Shown here: positions 1-11,794 of the stretch, piece by piece
Layout of the letters: each line of letters starts with the position of its first letter
Position numbering within the stretch: position 1 is the first letter of the stretch
NCBI RefSeq assembly: GCF_051020985.1
Contig: NC_135003.1
Span: 11,897,501 to 11,961,500, forward strand
Direction of reading: 5' to 3'
From: Nomia melanderi
Lineage: Eukaryota > Arthropoda > Insecta > Hymenoptera > Halictidae
Length of the DNA: 64,000 bases
Translations under genes and position numbers: made by a program
The notes under the pieces: model-generated
What the model was told of the DNA's origin: nothing
Seen by the model: the letters and a program-made list of their open reading frames with translations, nothing else
Databases searched by the model: none

Positions 1-1300
1 GAGACTTGAGTAAATTAGAATCGATCGAATGATCGTTTCGTACTGGAATGTTAGAAGTTTATTCGATACTTCCTGTAAAAGATAATCCGATGCGCGTTTT
101 CAGAGAGCTTTTAGTTTGCGAGATTGTAGCGTTCGGTGGTGCTCTGAGCATTTCTTTCGGTACCATTTCTTTATTTCATTTGAACTCCTACAACAGCAGG
201 TTTAACATTACACGTTACGCGTTTCTATGTAAAAAAAAAAGTGAAATCAACCCTTTCGCTTCTATTAAGGTTCCGTTTCCATTTATTCCTGTGTGTGTGT
301 ATGTTTCATGAACAATTAACGCGAATTAAAGTAAATAAAAGTAAATTCTGGCCGCCCGCCAACGCGTCGAGCACATGTTGCTCTTCATCAGTATTTCTGC
401 AACATCCTGCAAAAAAGCTAATGAAAACGAGCCAACATCGAAAGTGTATTCATGTTCCGCCGACAAGTTTCAGTTGGCCTCGTTTCAAAAGGAACAAGGA
501 ATGAATGCGGGATAAAAATGAGCGAATTCTACAACTTGCTGCGTTTCATAGCTCGGTAAATGGAATAATGACAACCGCCAACAAACGACATCCTAACGAA
601 ATTCCAAAATCCAACACGAGAAACTTCTAATCGTTTGAGTCCGGTTTAATTGAATTTCAACGAACGAAGAGAGAAGCGGGGGTTGCAACACAGGCGGTTG
701 GGAATAAATGAAAATTGAAAGCAACAGTTCATTGTTCGCCTTCCCCAAGTGTCAGCAATTTTGCCCCATTAACGCAACTACTAGAATAAAATCAATTTGA
801 AAGTGTCTAATTACAGCTCCTTTCTCCTTATTCAGAAACAATCAACTTTCAATCATTCTCGCTCAACTCCTACAATTATCAAGCACAAACTTCTATTACA
901 ACTTCTTCGACGAACGATCACCCCTTCTCACTCGACAATTCCACAAATCTTCATCACTTCCTAGCAAAACATCTTTTACAATTAATGTACAAGGTGACAC
1001 ACGTGTCGATGATAATACAACGATCATAACCTCGAATACTACTTTCCAATTTCACCGTGTCAAACCTGCTGACCCAAAGTCGTCCGTCGAGTGCGAAATG
1101 TTAACGGTGCCGCCATCTCCATCAATCAAACACAGTACCTCCTCCTCACCGCAGTCAGTCACCCCACAAGCTTCATGCTGGAAAAGCTCCCGCCAGTCCG
1201 AGAACAAAGAGGGAAGAAAAATCGAAAGTAACGGATTATTCCGAGCTTCCGCTGCGAGTTTCGACCGGCGTTGCCCTATTTCCGTGATAGCGCGGTTCCA
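1..1300. other. Non-coding stretch, no gene seen
   Basis: I see no exon with a convincing protein match here. Open frames are short and unlike known proteins. The stretch leads into a CpG-rich block and probably belongs to the large upstream or intronic region of discs large, whose PDZ1-PDZ2 exons are not in this window. Confidence 0.5.
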
Positions 1301-2800
1301 CGCGAAGGAAGCGGTCGGGGGTTAGCGAGAGCCTAGCGGGCGGTAGGTGAAGTAGGGGGTGGTTGGACCGAAGGTGGTGGAAGTGTGCGAGACTCAGCTT
1401 ATTTCTATCGATCTGGCGATAGCCCGCGGGGCCGCCTCGGCGGCGCGGCGCGGCGCGGCGCGACGCGGCGCATGGCGACGCGGCGGCCACCTATGCGGCC
1501 TTTAATCCGTCGCGACGCCCCCGACGTCGGGACGTGTTCGAGACTCGTGGAGAGCGTTACCTTCCGCCACCCCCTAAACAGTCTTCTCCCCCTTTCGATC
1601 AGCCGCGTCGAAGTGTCTCGGCGGTCCTCGTCTCGAATTTTCCAACCGGGGTCCAGTGCGCCAGCCACGTTACGTCACTGCCGGAGAACAGGTGCGTCGC
1701 GCGGTCCGCCACGCGATGTCCGCGCAGTATTTTGAAAATCCGGGGACAACACTGCACGGCGACATGGACTTCTGGTGATCGTGTTGGATCTGTGCCGAGT
1801 GTGATCGTTTCGGGAAGTGACCGAGGTGAGCTTCTCTCGGAGCGATGCTTCGCGAGCGCGATCATGGTACGTCGTTACACACGGAATAAAGGAAACGTGC
1901 AGCTGATGGCAGGACTTCGGAATGTAAATATCGCAATCACGAACCTGTCCTGAATCGAATCGATTGTACGAAGAGATACAGGGTGTATAGATGATTAGCT
2001 GCGAAGATTGTCCGAGGGTCTTCGGTGACACTTCGGTGACAGGCTAAATGCGTCATCCTTGCTCTTGGTATCTTCTTTAAATATGGATATAACGTACTGA
2101 CAATCGACGGCAGTTTCACAGTAGATCTTCCATAGACAGATCGCGTTCGAAAATCCCCTGGTCGCACTGTCAAGTTGAAAGTTGCGCGATTCCCTTGACC
2201 CACTAACGTTCTCTGGGCCGAGTCCAGCCGGGTGATTAATGGAAATTGGCCGGTTCGCGTGATTAACGGGCGGCGATAGTCCGGTCGGCGAATAAAAGGA
2301 ACGAGGGGAAAAAGGAGGAAAAAGGGAAAAAGAGGATCACGGGCGACGAGATTCGTGGAAGGGATCGGTGAAAGCGGATCGCTCGGTGAGGATTTATAGC
2401 GGCTGGTTTATCAACTGGACTCGTCCGCGTCTTCCGACAATGACGACCGACCGTTTTGCTATCTCGGGCTTCTTTCTCGTCTCGGGGTCAGTTCGGCTCC
2501 CCCCGCTGGGATTTCGTTCCTCTTGACCCAGTGGCATTTTCCTCTCTTCCTCTCGGTCCCGATCTGCTCGTCTCTCTCGCTCCGGCGAGTCCACGGTTGT
2601 TACGTCACTGCGGAACAGCAGCGAACAGGTGCGTAAAACGTGCACGCATCGACACGACACCGCAGTTTTCGAGCGTACTGCGCAGGCGGGGTCGAATCAG
2701 CTGGAACCCGTCGCGCGCGCTACCCTCTCTGTGTACACAGGTTCGATCCTTTGTTGAAACGGTGCGTCGAGGAGGGATTAAATTTTATTCGAATAATGAA
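1300..2800 (+). promoter_or_regulatory. CpG-rich promoter-like block with candidate 5' exon donors
   Basis: GC and CpG content rises sharply compared with the AT-rich surroundings, including a run of CGGCG units near 1437-1475. On the plus strand there are good splice donors at 1692 (ACAG|GTGCGT), 1826 (CGAG|GTGAGC), 1867 (ATG|GTACGT, an ATG directly abutting the donor) and 2629 (ACAG|GTGCGT). Two of them follow the CRE-like string TTACGTCACTG at 1670-1680 and 2600-2610. This fits a promoter with alternative 5' exons, most simply for a discs large isoform because dlg1 is the next plus-strand gene. The PDZ3 exon needs a preceding exon ending in phase 2, so the phase-0 ATG exon at 1864 cannot join it directly without an intervening exon. 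Function and target gene are inference. Confidence 0.4.
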
Positions 2801-5631
2801 TGACGGTTAAGAAGAACAAATCGATTGTTCGACGGTAATGAATAAACGGTGAAAGTAAATTGAACGGAATTGCAGTCGATGGGAATCGCGGTAATGGGGG
2901 AACCAAACGAGGATTTATTCGAATAATTGTTTACCCTAGAATTGAACGTCGTATGTGTGTGTATGTGTGACTGTGTGTGTGTCTTATTGGTTTTGTAAAT
3001 GTTGTGGATTGTTTGCTGAGCATTATTCGCACGTTGAAATAAATTATGAATAAATAGATGGATCGACGTGGTGAATGGAGATTAATTACTTGGGTAAACG
3101 GGCACAATGATTTCAGTTGAAAAATAAACGATTATTGAGGCGAAGAGTTCGGGAAATGAGAATTTAATCGGTTAGTTGTTTCGCGAATGTTTATTTGGAA
3201 CGGATTGAATAATGTTCAAAGTGTCAGTTGCGATGCGTTTTAAATATAAATAATATCATTCGAGGCTACTGACTTAATTCAAATATGTTTTATGGACTTC
3301 GTAATTACAGCAACAGAAATAACGAAGGCTTTCTCTGGACAGGTTTTTACAAGTCTAACGGTAGAGCCCCATTGTTGAAGCAGGATTGCAAATGATATGC
3401 ACATAGGAATTAATTAAGTAATGGAATATACGTCGCAGAGAATGACAGAGGAGTGGTTTGGTACAGTTTGCGTATCCCCAAAGACTTCATAATATAATAT
3501 CCACGTTAACATAATTATATTACCTATGGCAATTTCCTCGATACCGTCTGTCTAAGCGTATGAACGCAGTCACTTTGCATTTCATTTCGTCACGCAGAAC
3601 GTGTTTCTCATAAATAATTCCTGTGGGTTTCGAAAACTGTTTCCGGACGTTGATAATATCTCCAGCCTGTTAATTTTTCAGTCGTCGCGTCAAATGCGTT
3701 ACGTGCGAACGAGAATACTTAGAAATGGTTTCTCCGATCAAAATACTGTTTAAACAAGAACAAAACACTCTTCCTTAGCGTTTCAAACCGTTCAACATTT
3801 GCAAATAGAATTGATTAAAATACTCGTTCCATTCTATCTCTACTCAGTCGTCCGGGACAGAAGCGAAATGCATTTCTCCGGGACGCGAAAGAATACTGTC
3901 ACCTTTCCTCGGCTGCGTCAAAGTTCTCGCCGAATAGCGTTCCACGGATACGAACTGGTCATTTTGCTTTCGGACGCGATCTCCGAGCCGGCTGAAACGC
4001 GGCGTAACAGGTTCACCGCGGATGTTTACGTATTCTATAATCTCTGAAGACGAGCTTCTAATTAGCGACATTGAATTGAAACTTATTTCCCTAATAAGGA
4101 GCACCAGCGCAATCGAAGCGGTGGGTACACCGAGGCAATTTGGATCGTCGTCTGTTTCGCAGTGAAGATACTGAAATACTTGAGCATCGCGAGTATAAAG
4201 CGGACAAGAATTTTTATACCTTTCCCTTGCGAACGAGGAACGAGAAGTATGATTCGCGATAAAACAAATGTGGATTGGATTCTTATATCGGTCCGATTAA
4301 GAAGCTCGATTAATTCAGTCAGGTTTTTCCTGTCCGGATCGTTCAGCGTCGGTTATCCACAATTTCAATCGCTCGGATTCTTAAAGTGTACTTCAGAATA
4401 TAAACGACCAGATTATAGTCGGATAATCCAGATTCAACTGTCTACACGGTGTACGATTTATCGATCGCGACAATTTTTCCGGCACTTCCGGTCATTCTAC
4501 GGACAAATCTTTCGGAACCAAGGTCAACTGGTTCTCGATGATTTATAACTCGCTAAAAAGGACTTCGAGGCGACCTTGACTTTTTGAGATTACATATTTC
4601 GAATCCCATACTTTAACCGTTATTCAGACGAATTCAACGATCATGACCTTGAGACGACCTTCACTTCCAAAATTCCATCTAGACTAGATCGGGGTGAATA
4701 TATTGACACGTCCCATAAATAATGCGTCTTCTATGTCTTTCATTTTCAAAAATACATTTTTTTAAAGTAATTATAATCTGTGGATAGACTATTTATAATT
4801 AAGGAACATACGTTTTACATGGAACACAGTTTTGCTCGTCTTTAGTTTGAAAAATAAAAGAAATATAAAGAACCTCGTTATTTATAGGAATAACCCAATA
4901 GTTTCATCGAAACGAAGCGATCTTTCTAGCTGAATATTTTTCTTGATCAAGACCAAATGATATAAACGGTGAGAAACTCGGAAACAGTTGCTTCATCGCG
5001 TTCAGGTTAGTCGAATGCATCCGGGAATGCATCTACATTCGCGGAGCAGCGATAAGCCGTGCGCAACCCGCTTTAACCAAATGAAGCCATTCATGAATTC
5101 ACCGGCGAGGCCCGCTGGTCTTATGGGCAGTCAATTAACCATGAAATCGTGTCTCTCCCGTTACCGTCGTTATAAATATTTCATGATCCGGATCGGTCGT
5201 CGGGTCCTCGACCGTGACTGCGCGATCGTTTCGCGCCAGGTTCGAGTGAAACGTTTCCAACAGGTTGTGTGCAATTAACGTATCGCGCTCCGCAACAAAT
5301 CTACTAGAAATGATCGAACGGTGAAACGCGCGTTTCAACTCCCAAACGGCACGGTTCTTTAATCGTATTAATCAGCTTCCGATCCGAGAGAATCGACCAT
5401 GAAACGCGCGAGACATCACTGGGAACGTTCTCCGAACGAAGACTGTTCGTATCGTGAATACATATTTAAATTGAAGGTTTCGTCAGTCAATTCAGAGAAA
5501 AATGAATCGAATAGAAATCTGTATATTCTATTTAGGAATCCATCGGACTTTGAATAAGATGAACGTCCGCGAAGTCTGTCGAACTTCGAGCTATAGGTAA
5601 TTTTATAGTCTACAAGCTGCGAATTCGAATA
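2801..5631. other. AT-rich non-coding stretch, no gene seen
   Basis: No conserved coding exon is recognised. A lone mariner-like end motif (CGTCCCATAAATAATGCGTC) lies near 4708-4730 without a visible partner. The rest is unremarkable intron-like or intergenic DNA. Confidence 0.45.
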
Positions 5632-6010
5632 TTGACCCTTTGCACTCGATAATTTTTCACTAGAAATAACCCTTAACACTCCGCATAGTTTTGTGATATG
5701 TCAGCAACTCCTACCAATTTTGATAGTAGTCCTACTGAAAATTAACAATGTTATAACATTTCTTAGACCTTTAATTCCCTTCTCAGTAGAAACTTTGTAT
5801 ATTTGGAAGATCTAATGACCTTAAGGTAGTTTTATAAAGACGATATTTTCCGAAATTATCTCGAAGGGAAATCACGTACATCGAGGAACAAAGCTATTTC
5901 AGTATTTCTCAAATTGATGCATTACACGTGGTATAATGTTAAATATCAAATTTTATAGTTTCACCGTATGAAATCAAGCGGCGAGTCACCTCTCGAGTGT
6001 AAAGGGTTAA
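5632..6010. mobile_element. TTAA-ended MITE, CCCTTTGCACTCG family
   Basis: The left end reads CCCTTTGCACTCG. The right end is its approximate inverse, CTCGAGTGTAAAGGGTTAA, finishing at TTAA 6007-6010. The same termini recur at 18,146, 21,109 and 37,146. There is no coding capacity. This unit is longer than its relatives, so it may contain a further insertion. Confidence 0.55.
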
Positions 6011-8109
6011 GAAGAAAATCTTTTCGTGTAACGTAAACCTTAAACTTTCTAGTAAAGTTGGACTAGAGGAATATTCGCTGCAGAAAAGTTATCGGCGATA
6101 CGAAAGAGGAAGTATAGTATAATAGAAAATCTTATCTCCTTCGTGAAACTTTATATCAATTAGATAACGATCGACACAATATTCTTGTGACATGTTTAGG
6201 TTTGAACTCCCCTTAAAATGTTAGACATCGAGAAACCGGTTATTGGATACGAAGTTTCTCTAAATGTTTGAAAGGTCCATCGCGTAATATAACGAAAGAT
6301 CAATGAAGTTAGGATATATCGAGCGCTGTGCGGCGCACGTGAACGTATAAAGTGGACGTGGTTCCGATACTATTTCAGAGGGCCTCATGTTGCAATGTTT
6401 TATAGCGTAGAATATTGACATTTCGTGCTGTGCGCTGCAACGTACCGGCTAAATATAGTTGCTCCGTTGAGTAAAGAGTGACACTCGTGTTCACCAACTG
6501 TTTCTTTGTTCCTCGTTTTTTTTTTTTTTTTTTTTTTTAATTGATCGCTCCTTCTGTAATGTCAATCACCGACCATGTCGATTAAAAAGCTTTTGCGAAC
6601 TGCGGTTCTGCTGTCCGCTTTCATCGATACAGTTTACAAAACGGAGCTGTATGGCGACAGAGAAACACATTGACACGACGGGTTTCTGCGGACAAACTTC
6701 TTAATCGTTCGTCGAAAGCAAGACGTTTTATTGTCTGGTGTAACGAATGAATCACTGAATTTTGAAATAACTTACATAAAATCGTAGTGCGATGAAAACT
6801 GCACGCATCGCCGCTTAAACGGAGCATCGTTTCTCACTAAAATTTTCATTACAGTATTCGATCCACCATTGTACCAAAACAATATACATCTAAGAATCTC
6901 GACAAACCATTCATTTGTTTCCAGAACACTTTATTCTTCTATTTAAACAATAACCGCGCCCCGTGTTTAAAATTATTTCATGTATCATTCTCAACGCGCG
7001 GTACGTGAGCGCCAACGTTTTCCCCACTTCCCATCCATTTCAACGGTCTTCGCAGCTGCGATACGTCATCTAATGCAGCGTGACATTAAAAAATCTGTAC
7101 AAAGTATTAAAAATATATATATACGACAGGGAATTTCGTCCGGTTTTTCGACGCAGCGCGTAACAACATTGAATCACGCGGCACGCGAAATTTATTTTCG
7201 CTGTTTGCTTTTATTCCGTGTTTTTTTTTCACGGCAAATACGAGATCGCGGTGGTCGCAGACGTGTAGCGGACGTGTTGAACGAGTCCAATGGTTACGGA
7301 TCCCCGGGCACGAAGTTGTACGACGAGGAGAAAAAAATGGCGAACGGCCGGTTAGCGAGCTTCTAAATTTACCGTGAATTCGCCGACCCTCGGTTTATCA
7401 GCCGTGTGCATAGCGACGTGACCTTAATGGAGCCCCTGGAAACGCAGCTGCACCGGCCGACCACTAATTTGGGGTCTTTGTTAACGCAAGCGAGAAGCCC
7501 GGTGCGTTGAGTGGTTGGTTCCTCTGAAACGGAATGGGAATCGACCTTCCGGGACTGAAATCCGTCCGGGGAAGGGTTACAGGGTGAATCTAGGTCTCGA
7601 TGCGGGCCTGGACCCGCTCGCGGATGCCGTCAGCCAGCTCGTACGAGCTCTGAACCGTTCTGAATAAGCATGAGCTACCGCGAAAATCTTAATTGGCATA
7701 TACCGTTGAAACTCCGTTTCACCCCCTTACAACCCCCTTCGTTGGCGGGTTCAAAAAGAAGTTGTCTTATCTGTTGTATTATAGTGCATTTATCAGCTAC
7801 ATATAAATATTATACATAAGTAGTTTCTATTACAATTTCCTAACTTAATTGCACTTCAACGCTAAACGTACCACGATCAAACGACCGGTTTTCAGATTTG
7901 GCGGAAAATTCTGGATTTTCTTTCACCCATTTGTCTTTATGCTAGTTCTTATATTCTTCGATTGATCAGTTTTTCCATTTTTGTCTTTCCTTATGTAGCT
8001 GTTTTCATTAAGAAGAATTTATCGCTTTCTATAACCAGTTTATTTTATAACCAGTTGTTCGACCGATTACGGTAGGAATAGGTGTGTACGAAGTGTCTTA
8101 GATTAGCGT
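6011..8109. other. Non-coding stretch with poly-T and a GC-rich patch
   Basis: A run of about 23 T lies at 6516-6538. From about 7,240 to 7,680 the base composition becomes GC-rich. Around 7,594-7,670 a stretch reads open on both strands with GC-ended codons and a stop close by (see findings). I cannot assign a gene. Confidence 0.4.
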
Positions 8110-8345
8110 TGACACGTTGACTGCCACGAAGACAGTCTTATGTATCGCTTATTCTTTTGTAACAAAGATAAAGAGGAACAGTTACTTACTATTTGGTATC
8201 GCAATGTGTCCGTTACACTATTATCTATTAATCTACGCTGTGAAATATTTCTATTCGACGTTAGTTATCCGAATTATAATTATTGCCAAGTAATTGGGAA
8301 GCTCCGGTCACCGGTAACCGACGTGACAGTCAACGTGTTAATATT
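8110..8345. mobile_element. TTAA-type MITE, ACACGTTGACTGCC family
   Basis: The left end is ACACGTTGACTGCCACG and the right end is the inverse, CGTGACAGTCAACGTGTTAA. The interior resembles the copies at 40,649, 47,196 and 48,008: 5' part with TTATTC, 3' part with GGAAGCTCCGGTCACCGG. There is no open reading frame. The family looks like a non-autonomous DNA transposon. Confidence 0.65.
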
Positions 8346-9115
8346 CGTTCTAAGGATTATTTTCTTCATAACAGGTTCCCATACTTATCATTAACGATGC
8401 AAAGTGTAATAAGATTGTTAGGTTAACTAGATATTCCGATGAGTTTCTGCTCTTTGTATTCAATTCTAAGATTTGATCTTCCAAAGCGAATTCCGCAAGC
8501 GTTCAGATTGTGTTCGTTACCTTTCGAAATGAGATTGAAGTCACACGCAACGCCTGAAGTTGACGGGAGGAGGCAGGTTCGTCGAGACGACGTAAGACGC
8601 GATTGATTTCCGCGTTAATTCTCGCTCAAGCAGCTTCTCGCATTCAAGGCCCACGAGGCGGCGGCGCGTGTTCCCCGGCTCGGTGCTTATCGTTTTCGCG
8701 TATGCAGCCCTGTACAGTCGAATTTCAATGGGAACCTTAATTAACGCGATAATTTCAGCGTGCGCGCCCACCGTGACGGCTCCTCGTTGCGTCGCGACGT
8801 GCACTGGGAGATGCGGCGGAACACGTCGAGCTTTATTTGCGGAAACATCCTGCTCTCTCGGGGGAAAGCTCAATGACGCGTAATCCCGAGGCGTCCGGAT
8901 ACGCGTCAACTTGTTGACGGACGTATGTAGCCGCGAACATGGCGAGCTGGTCACAGAAATCTGCCGCGAACAGGAAATTTAGATGACTCGTCTTGAATGT
9001 TATAGCTTTACCAACCAAACTGGTAGTTTACTTTTCTCGTTAACCGTTTCTTTTGTTAATAGTATTGCGAACTACTCTTGAGCTGATGAAATAGAAATCA
9101 GGTGTACTGAGATAC
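8346..9115. other. Non-coding, GC-rich patch at about 8,640-8,960
   Basis: Open frames occur on both strands of the GC-rich patch, but none looks like a known protein and no exon structure can be supported. Confidence 0.35.
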
Positions 9116-9740
9116 TTAACATGTTGACTGTCACGAGAATCTTCCATGTTTTGTATAGTAATACTTATTCTTTTAAATCAAAAACGAATGGTATTAGGAA
9201 TAATTGTTAACGATTTGTCATCGTAGTAGTTCCTGTTTTTATTCGACATCAGTTTTCTTATTGTAGTGTTACTATAGTATAAACAATGAAAGGGCGGATC
9301 TTGAATAATCGAGAGCTAGGAATAAATATATGTATTTAATAAAATAAAGCTAAAACTATGGTCAAAATATAAAATATGGAAACAACATGGACAACACATA
9401 AACAACTCAATGCCACGGAGGCCAACACACGACTCTCCCCGCAACTCTCTTACATTCTCTCCCAAAAATCATTCTCTCCCCCACAAGCATTCTCACTCGC
9501 ACTCATCGCAAACACTCGGATGTACCCCTGGAAAGCTGGCCCTGCAATCTTGGGTCCGCGACGTTGTGCAGGCCACTTTCCCTCGACCGTTTTACAACCT
9601 GTCCTTCACTCACACTCATTCTTACATTCACTCTTCTTAAAAATACCTTAACCTGCGCTAAGAATTCCAGATACCACATTATTGTAATAGTTTTCAAGTA
9701 ATGTAGAAGCTACGTTCATCGGTGATCACCTACGTGTTAA
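9116..9740. mobile_element. ACACGTTGACTG-family MITE split by a solo LTR
   Basis: The left half begins TTAACATGTTGACTGTCACG at 9116. The right half ends ATCACCTACGTGTTAA at 9740. The middle is displaced by a 413-bp LTR at 9266-9678. Rejoining the two halves restores the interior seen in the intact copy at 40,649, which supports nested insertion. Confidence 0.65.
9266..9678 (-). mobile_element. Solo LTR of a retrotransposon
   Basis: Read on the minus strand, this segment begins TGTGGTATCTGGAATTC. It shares long stretches with the LTR-like block at 48,487-49,012, including matching text around 9310-9345 and 9398-9433. The string TTATTGTA flanks it on both sides (9258-9265 and 9679-9686), consistent with a target-site duplication inside that string. 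There is no internal coding region, so it is best read as a solo LTR left by recombination. It sits inside an older TTAA MITE. Confidence 0.7.
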
Positions 9741-10162
9741 TCGTTTTTCGAATATAACACATTTGACAGCTTCGGTTCGCGCAACGAGTTTGTAAAATTT
9801 GAGGCGCCAAGGTGATTCTACTGATGGAACTATTTACAAACTTATAACTGCCGGGCCTCCAATATCGACAAACTACTTTCCCCGTTAAAGTCGTTAAAAT
9901 CACGTCGTGCCGACGCGTACAGTTGGTCGAGCAGCCGGTAAAACGAGGTTCCGTTCACAAATTGTTTCGTGTTCCCCGTCAGCGCGGGAATTGTATCTCG
10001 TGACAGACTAATGCCCACGGGAACTCGATTCTGCTACTTCGTGATTAACAGGCAGGGCTATCAGAGCTCCGTCAGGAGTGCATTTCCCCGTTGTAAATGT
10101 TTTCTGCGAGGTCTCCCGTAAACGTGCGATGAGGCGACTACTCATTAATAAAAATAAAAACG
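9741..10162. other. Non-coding stretch
   Basis: No coding exon, RNA gene or repeat structure is recognised here. Confidence 0.4.
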
Positions 10163-10385
10163 TTAACGCGTTCAATGCTGAACGACGTTACGGAGCAAAA
10201 TACACGGAGTGGGAAGAAATATAATATCGAAGTATTTGATCGAGTTTATTTTGCTAAACGTTATCGTCTTACGTTGCATTATTTCTAATATGGAGCAGTT
10301 TTTAAGTAATCATCGTTTAATCGAGTGAATTATAATTCGATTTGGTTGGCGGTCACCGGTGAACCCCACGCATTCAACGTGTTAA
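10163..10385. mobile_element. TTAA-ended MITE, ACGCGTTCAATGC family
   Basis: The element begins TTAACGCGTTCAATGC and ends GCATTCAACGTGTTAA, an imperfect terminal inverted repeat. Near the right end lies GGTCACCGGTGAACCCC, which matches the palindromic GGGGTCACCGGTGACCCC of the related copy at 41,491. It is about 223 bp with no coding capacity. Confidence 0.65.
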
Positions 10386-11451
10386 TTGGTCAAAAATGAA
10401 TGAGCAGTTCTTGCATCGGTAAAGCTGATGTTAACGAGAATATATAAATTACAAATTGATGTTTTCCGTCATAAGACACCGAGATACTTTCCGAAAACTC
10501 TCCTGCTTCGATCGAAAACCGTATTGTTCGAACGTCAAACAAAATTTCGCTCGCGAAGAACGAATCAAATGTAAAGGGACCATTGGAGCGCTGTACAAAT
10601 TTGTCTTCGCGAAAGGAAAATATAATCAGCAGGCCATTAATATTTAATGAACGCACCGAAGGCAAATTGCAAATATTTAAGCGCGAACGTATTCGCAATT
10701 TCGTCTCATCGTGCAGCGACGCTTTAAAAGTTGTTTCAGCGTTGCGTCGTGTCTTTTTCGGTGCAGTAACTTCAATTAAAGCACTGCGAGAAGTCGTGGA
10801 ATTAACGGCGATAATGAAAAAACTTTATTCCACCAGGAGCGAGAGAGATTGAAGAGAAACAACGGCTGCCAAGGATCGTTGCTCGTTTCTCGTCTGGAAT
10901 AAAGAAGAATCTTGTTGCTGCGATTATAAGTCGCTTGCCAGCAGCGCCAGCGATCGCGTTGGCCTCGATTTTTGAGGTTACGCAGCTGCACTTTATTTTC
11001 AAGAGTTTCATCCTGTGGCATTCGATTTTCTAATTCGCTAATTAATACCTTCACTCTCGTTCCACCTGCAATGTTCGAGTACATTCCTCGTATTCCGAAT
11101 GTATCACTTCGAACGATACGAAAGTTGGTCGTTTTTATTATTATGCATTTCAGTACAATACAAACTCCGACTGTATCGCACATTTTACAATTATTCACGT
11201 AACACATATATAACAAGTATATTCACGGACTAAACAAGTAACGGTCAACCAGTCAACTGCGGAATTTAGCTTTAAAAGTCTCTCTCGTACGGTGTTCGAT
11301 GAAATCAACTTCTGGCGAGTATTTACGTCGTACGCAGAACAAGTACACTTAATATATATTGAAATAAACAACTAAAATAGGATGAAGAAGAAATACATGA
11401 TTGATCGAAGAAATGAATAATTATCGAGGGAATTAATATTATTTCGGATTC
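10386..11451. other. Non-coding stretch with a partial CCAGTCAACTGC repeat
   Basis: Around 11,241-11,340 the text GGTCAACCAGTCAACTGCGG followed by AATTTAGCTTT resembles the start of the TTAACCAGTTAACTG elements at 32,524 and 61,045. I cannot place its other end. No gene is seen. Confidence 0.4.
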
Positions 11452-11669
11452 TAACACTGAAACTAGTTGACAAGTTAAAATGGCCCATTCCCCTTCTTTT
11501 TGCAATTATTCAAAAGATAACAGATGTTTCTCTGAGTTATTATTATAAGAATTGATTTAGAAATAAGCAAACTGAATTGTAAATCAATTACAGTCTCAAT
11601 ATACGCACTCTTAGAGTTTCTATAGAGAAACTTAAAAAAGTCGACTGAACTTCTCGTTTTTAGTGTTAA
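11452..11669. mobile_element. Degenerate TTAA MITE, CACTAGAACTACC family
   Basis: The left end CTAACACTGAAACTAG and right end TTTTTAGTGTTAA are decayed versions of the TTAACACTAGAACTACC / inverse termini. The interior (TCTTAGAGTTTCTATAGA) matches the copy at 56,142-56,354. It ends about 125 bp upstream of the dlg1 PDZ3 exon. Confidence 0.5.
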
Positions 11670-11794
11670 GATGACGCGTATACTCGTGAAATGCAGTTAA
11701 CTAGTTTAGATGAATGTTCCTTCAGTTTCGAAGTTCGTGTCGTATCACGGTCGCACGTTTTAATGATGGCACGCCCTTTTGTTACTATTTCCAG

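Noticed and set aside
1236..1735. Arg-rich frames on both strands of the CpG-rich block
   Set aside because: They reflect CG composition and CGGCG repeats. No homology or exon logic is seen.
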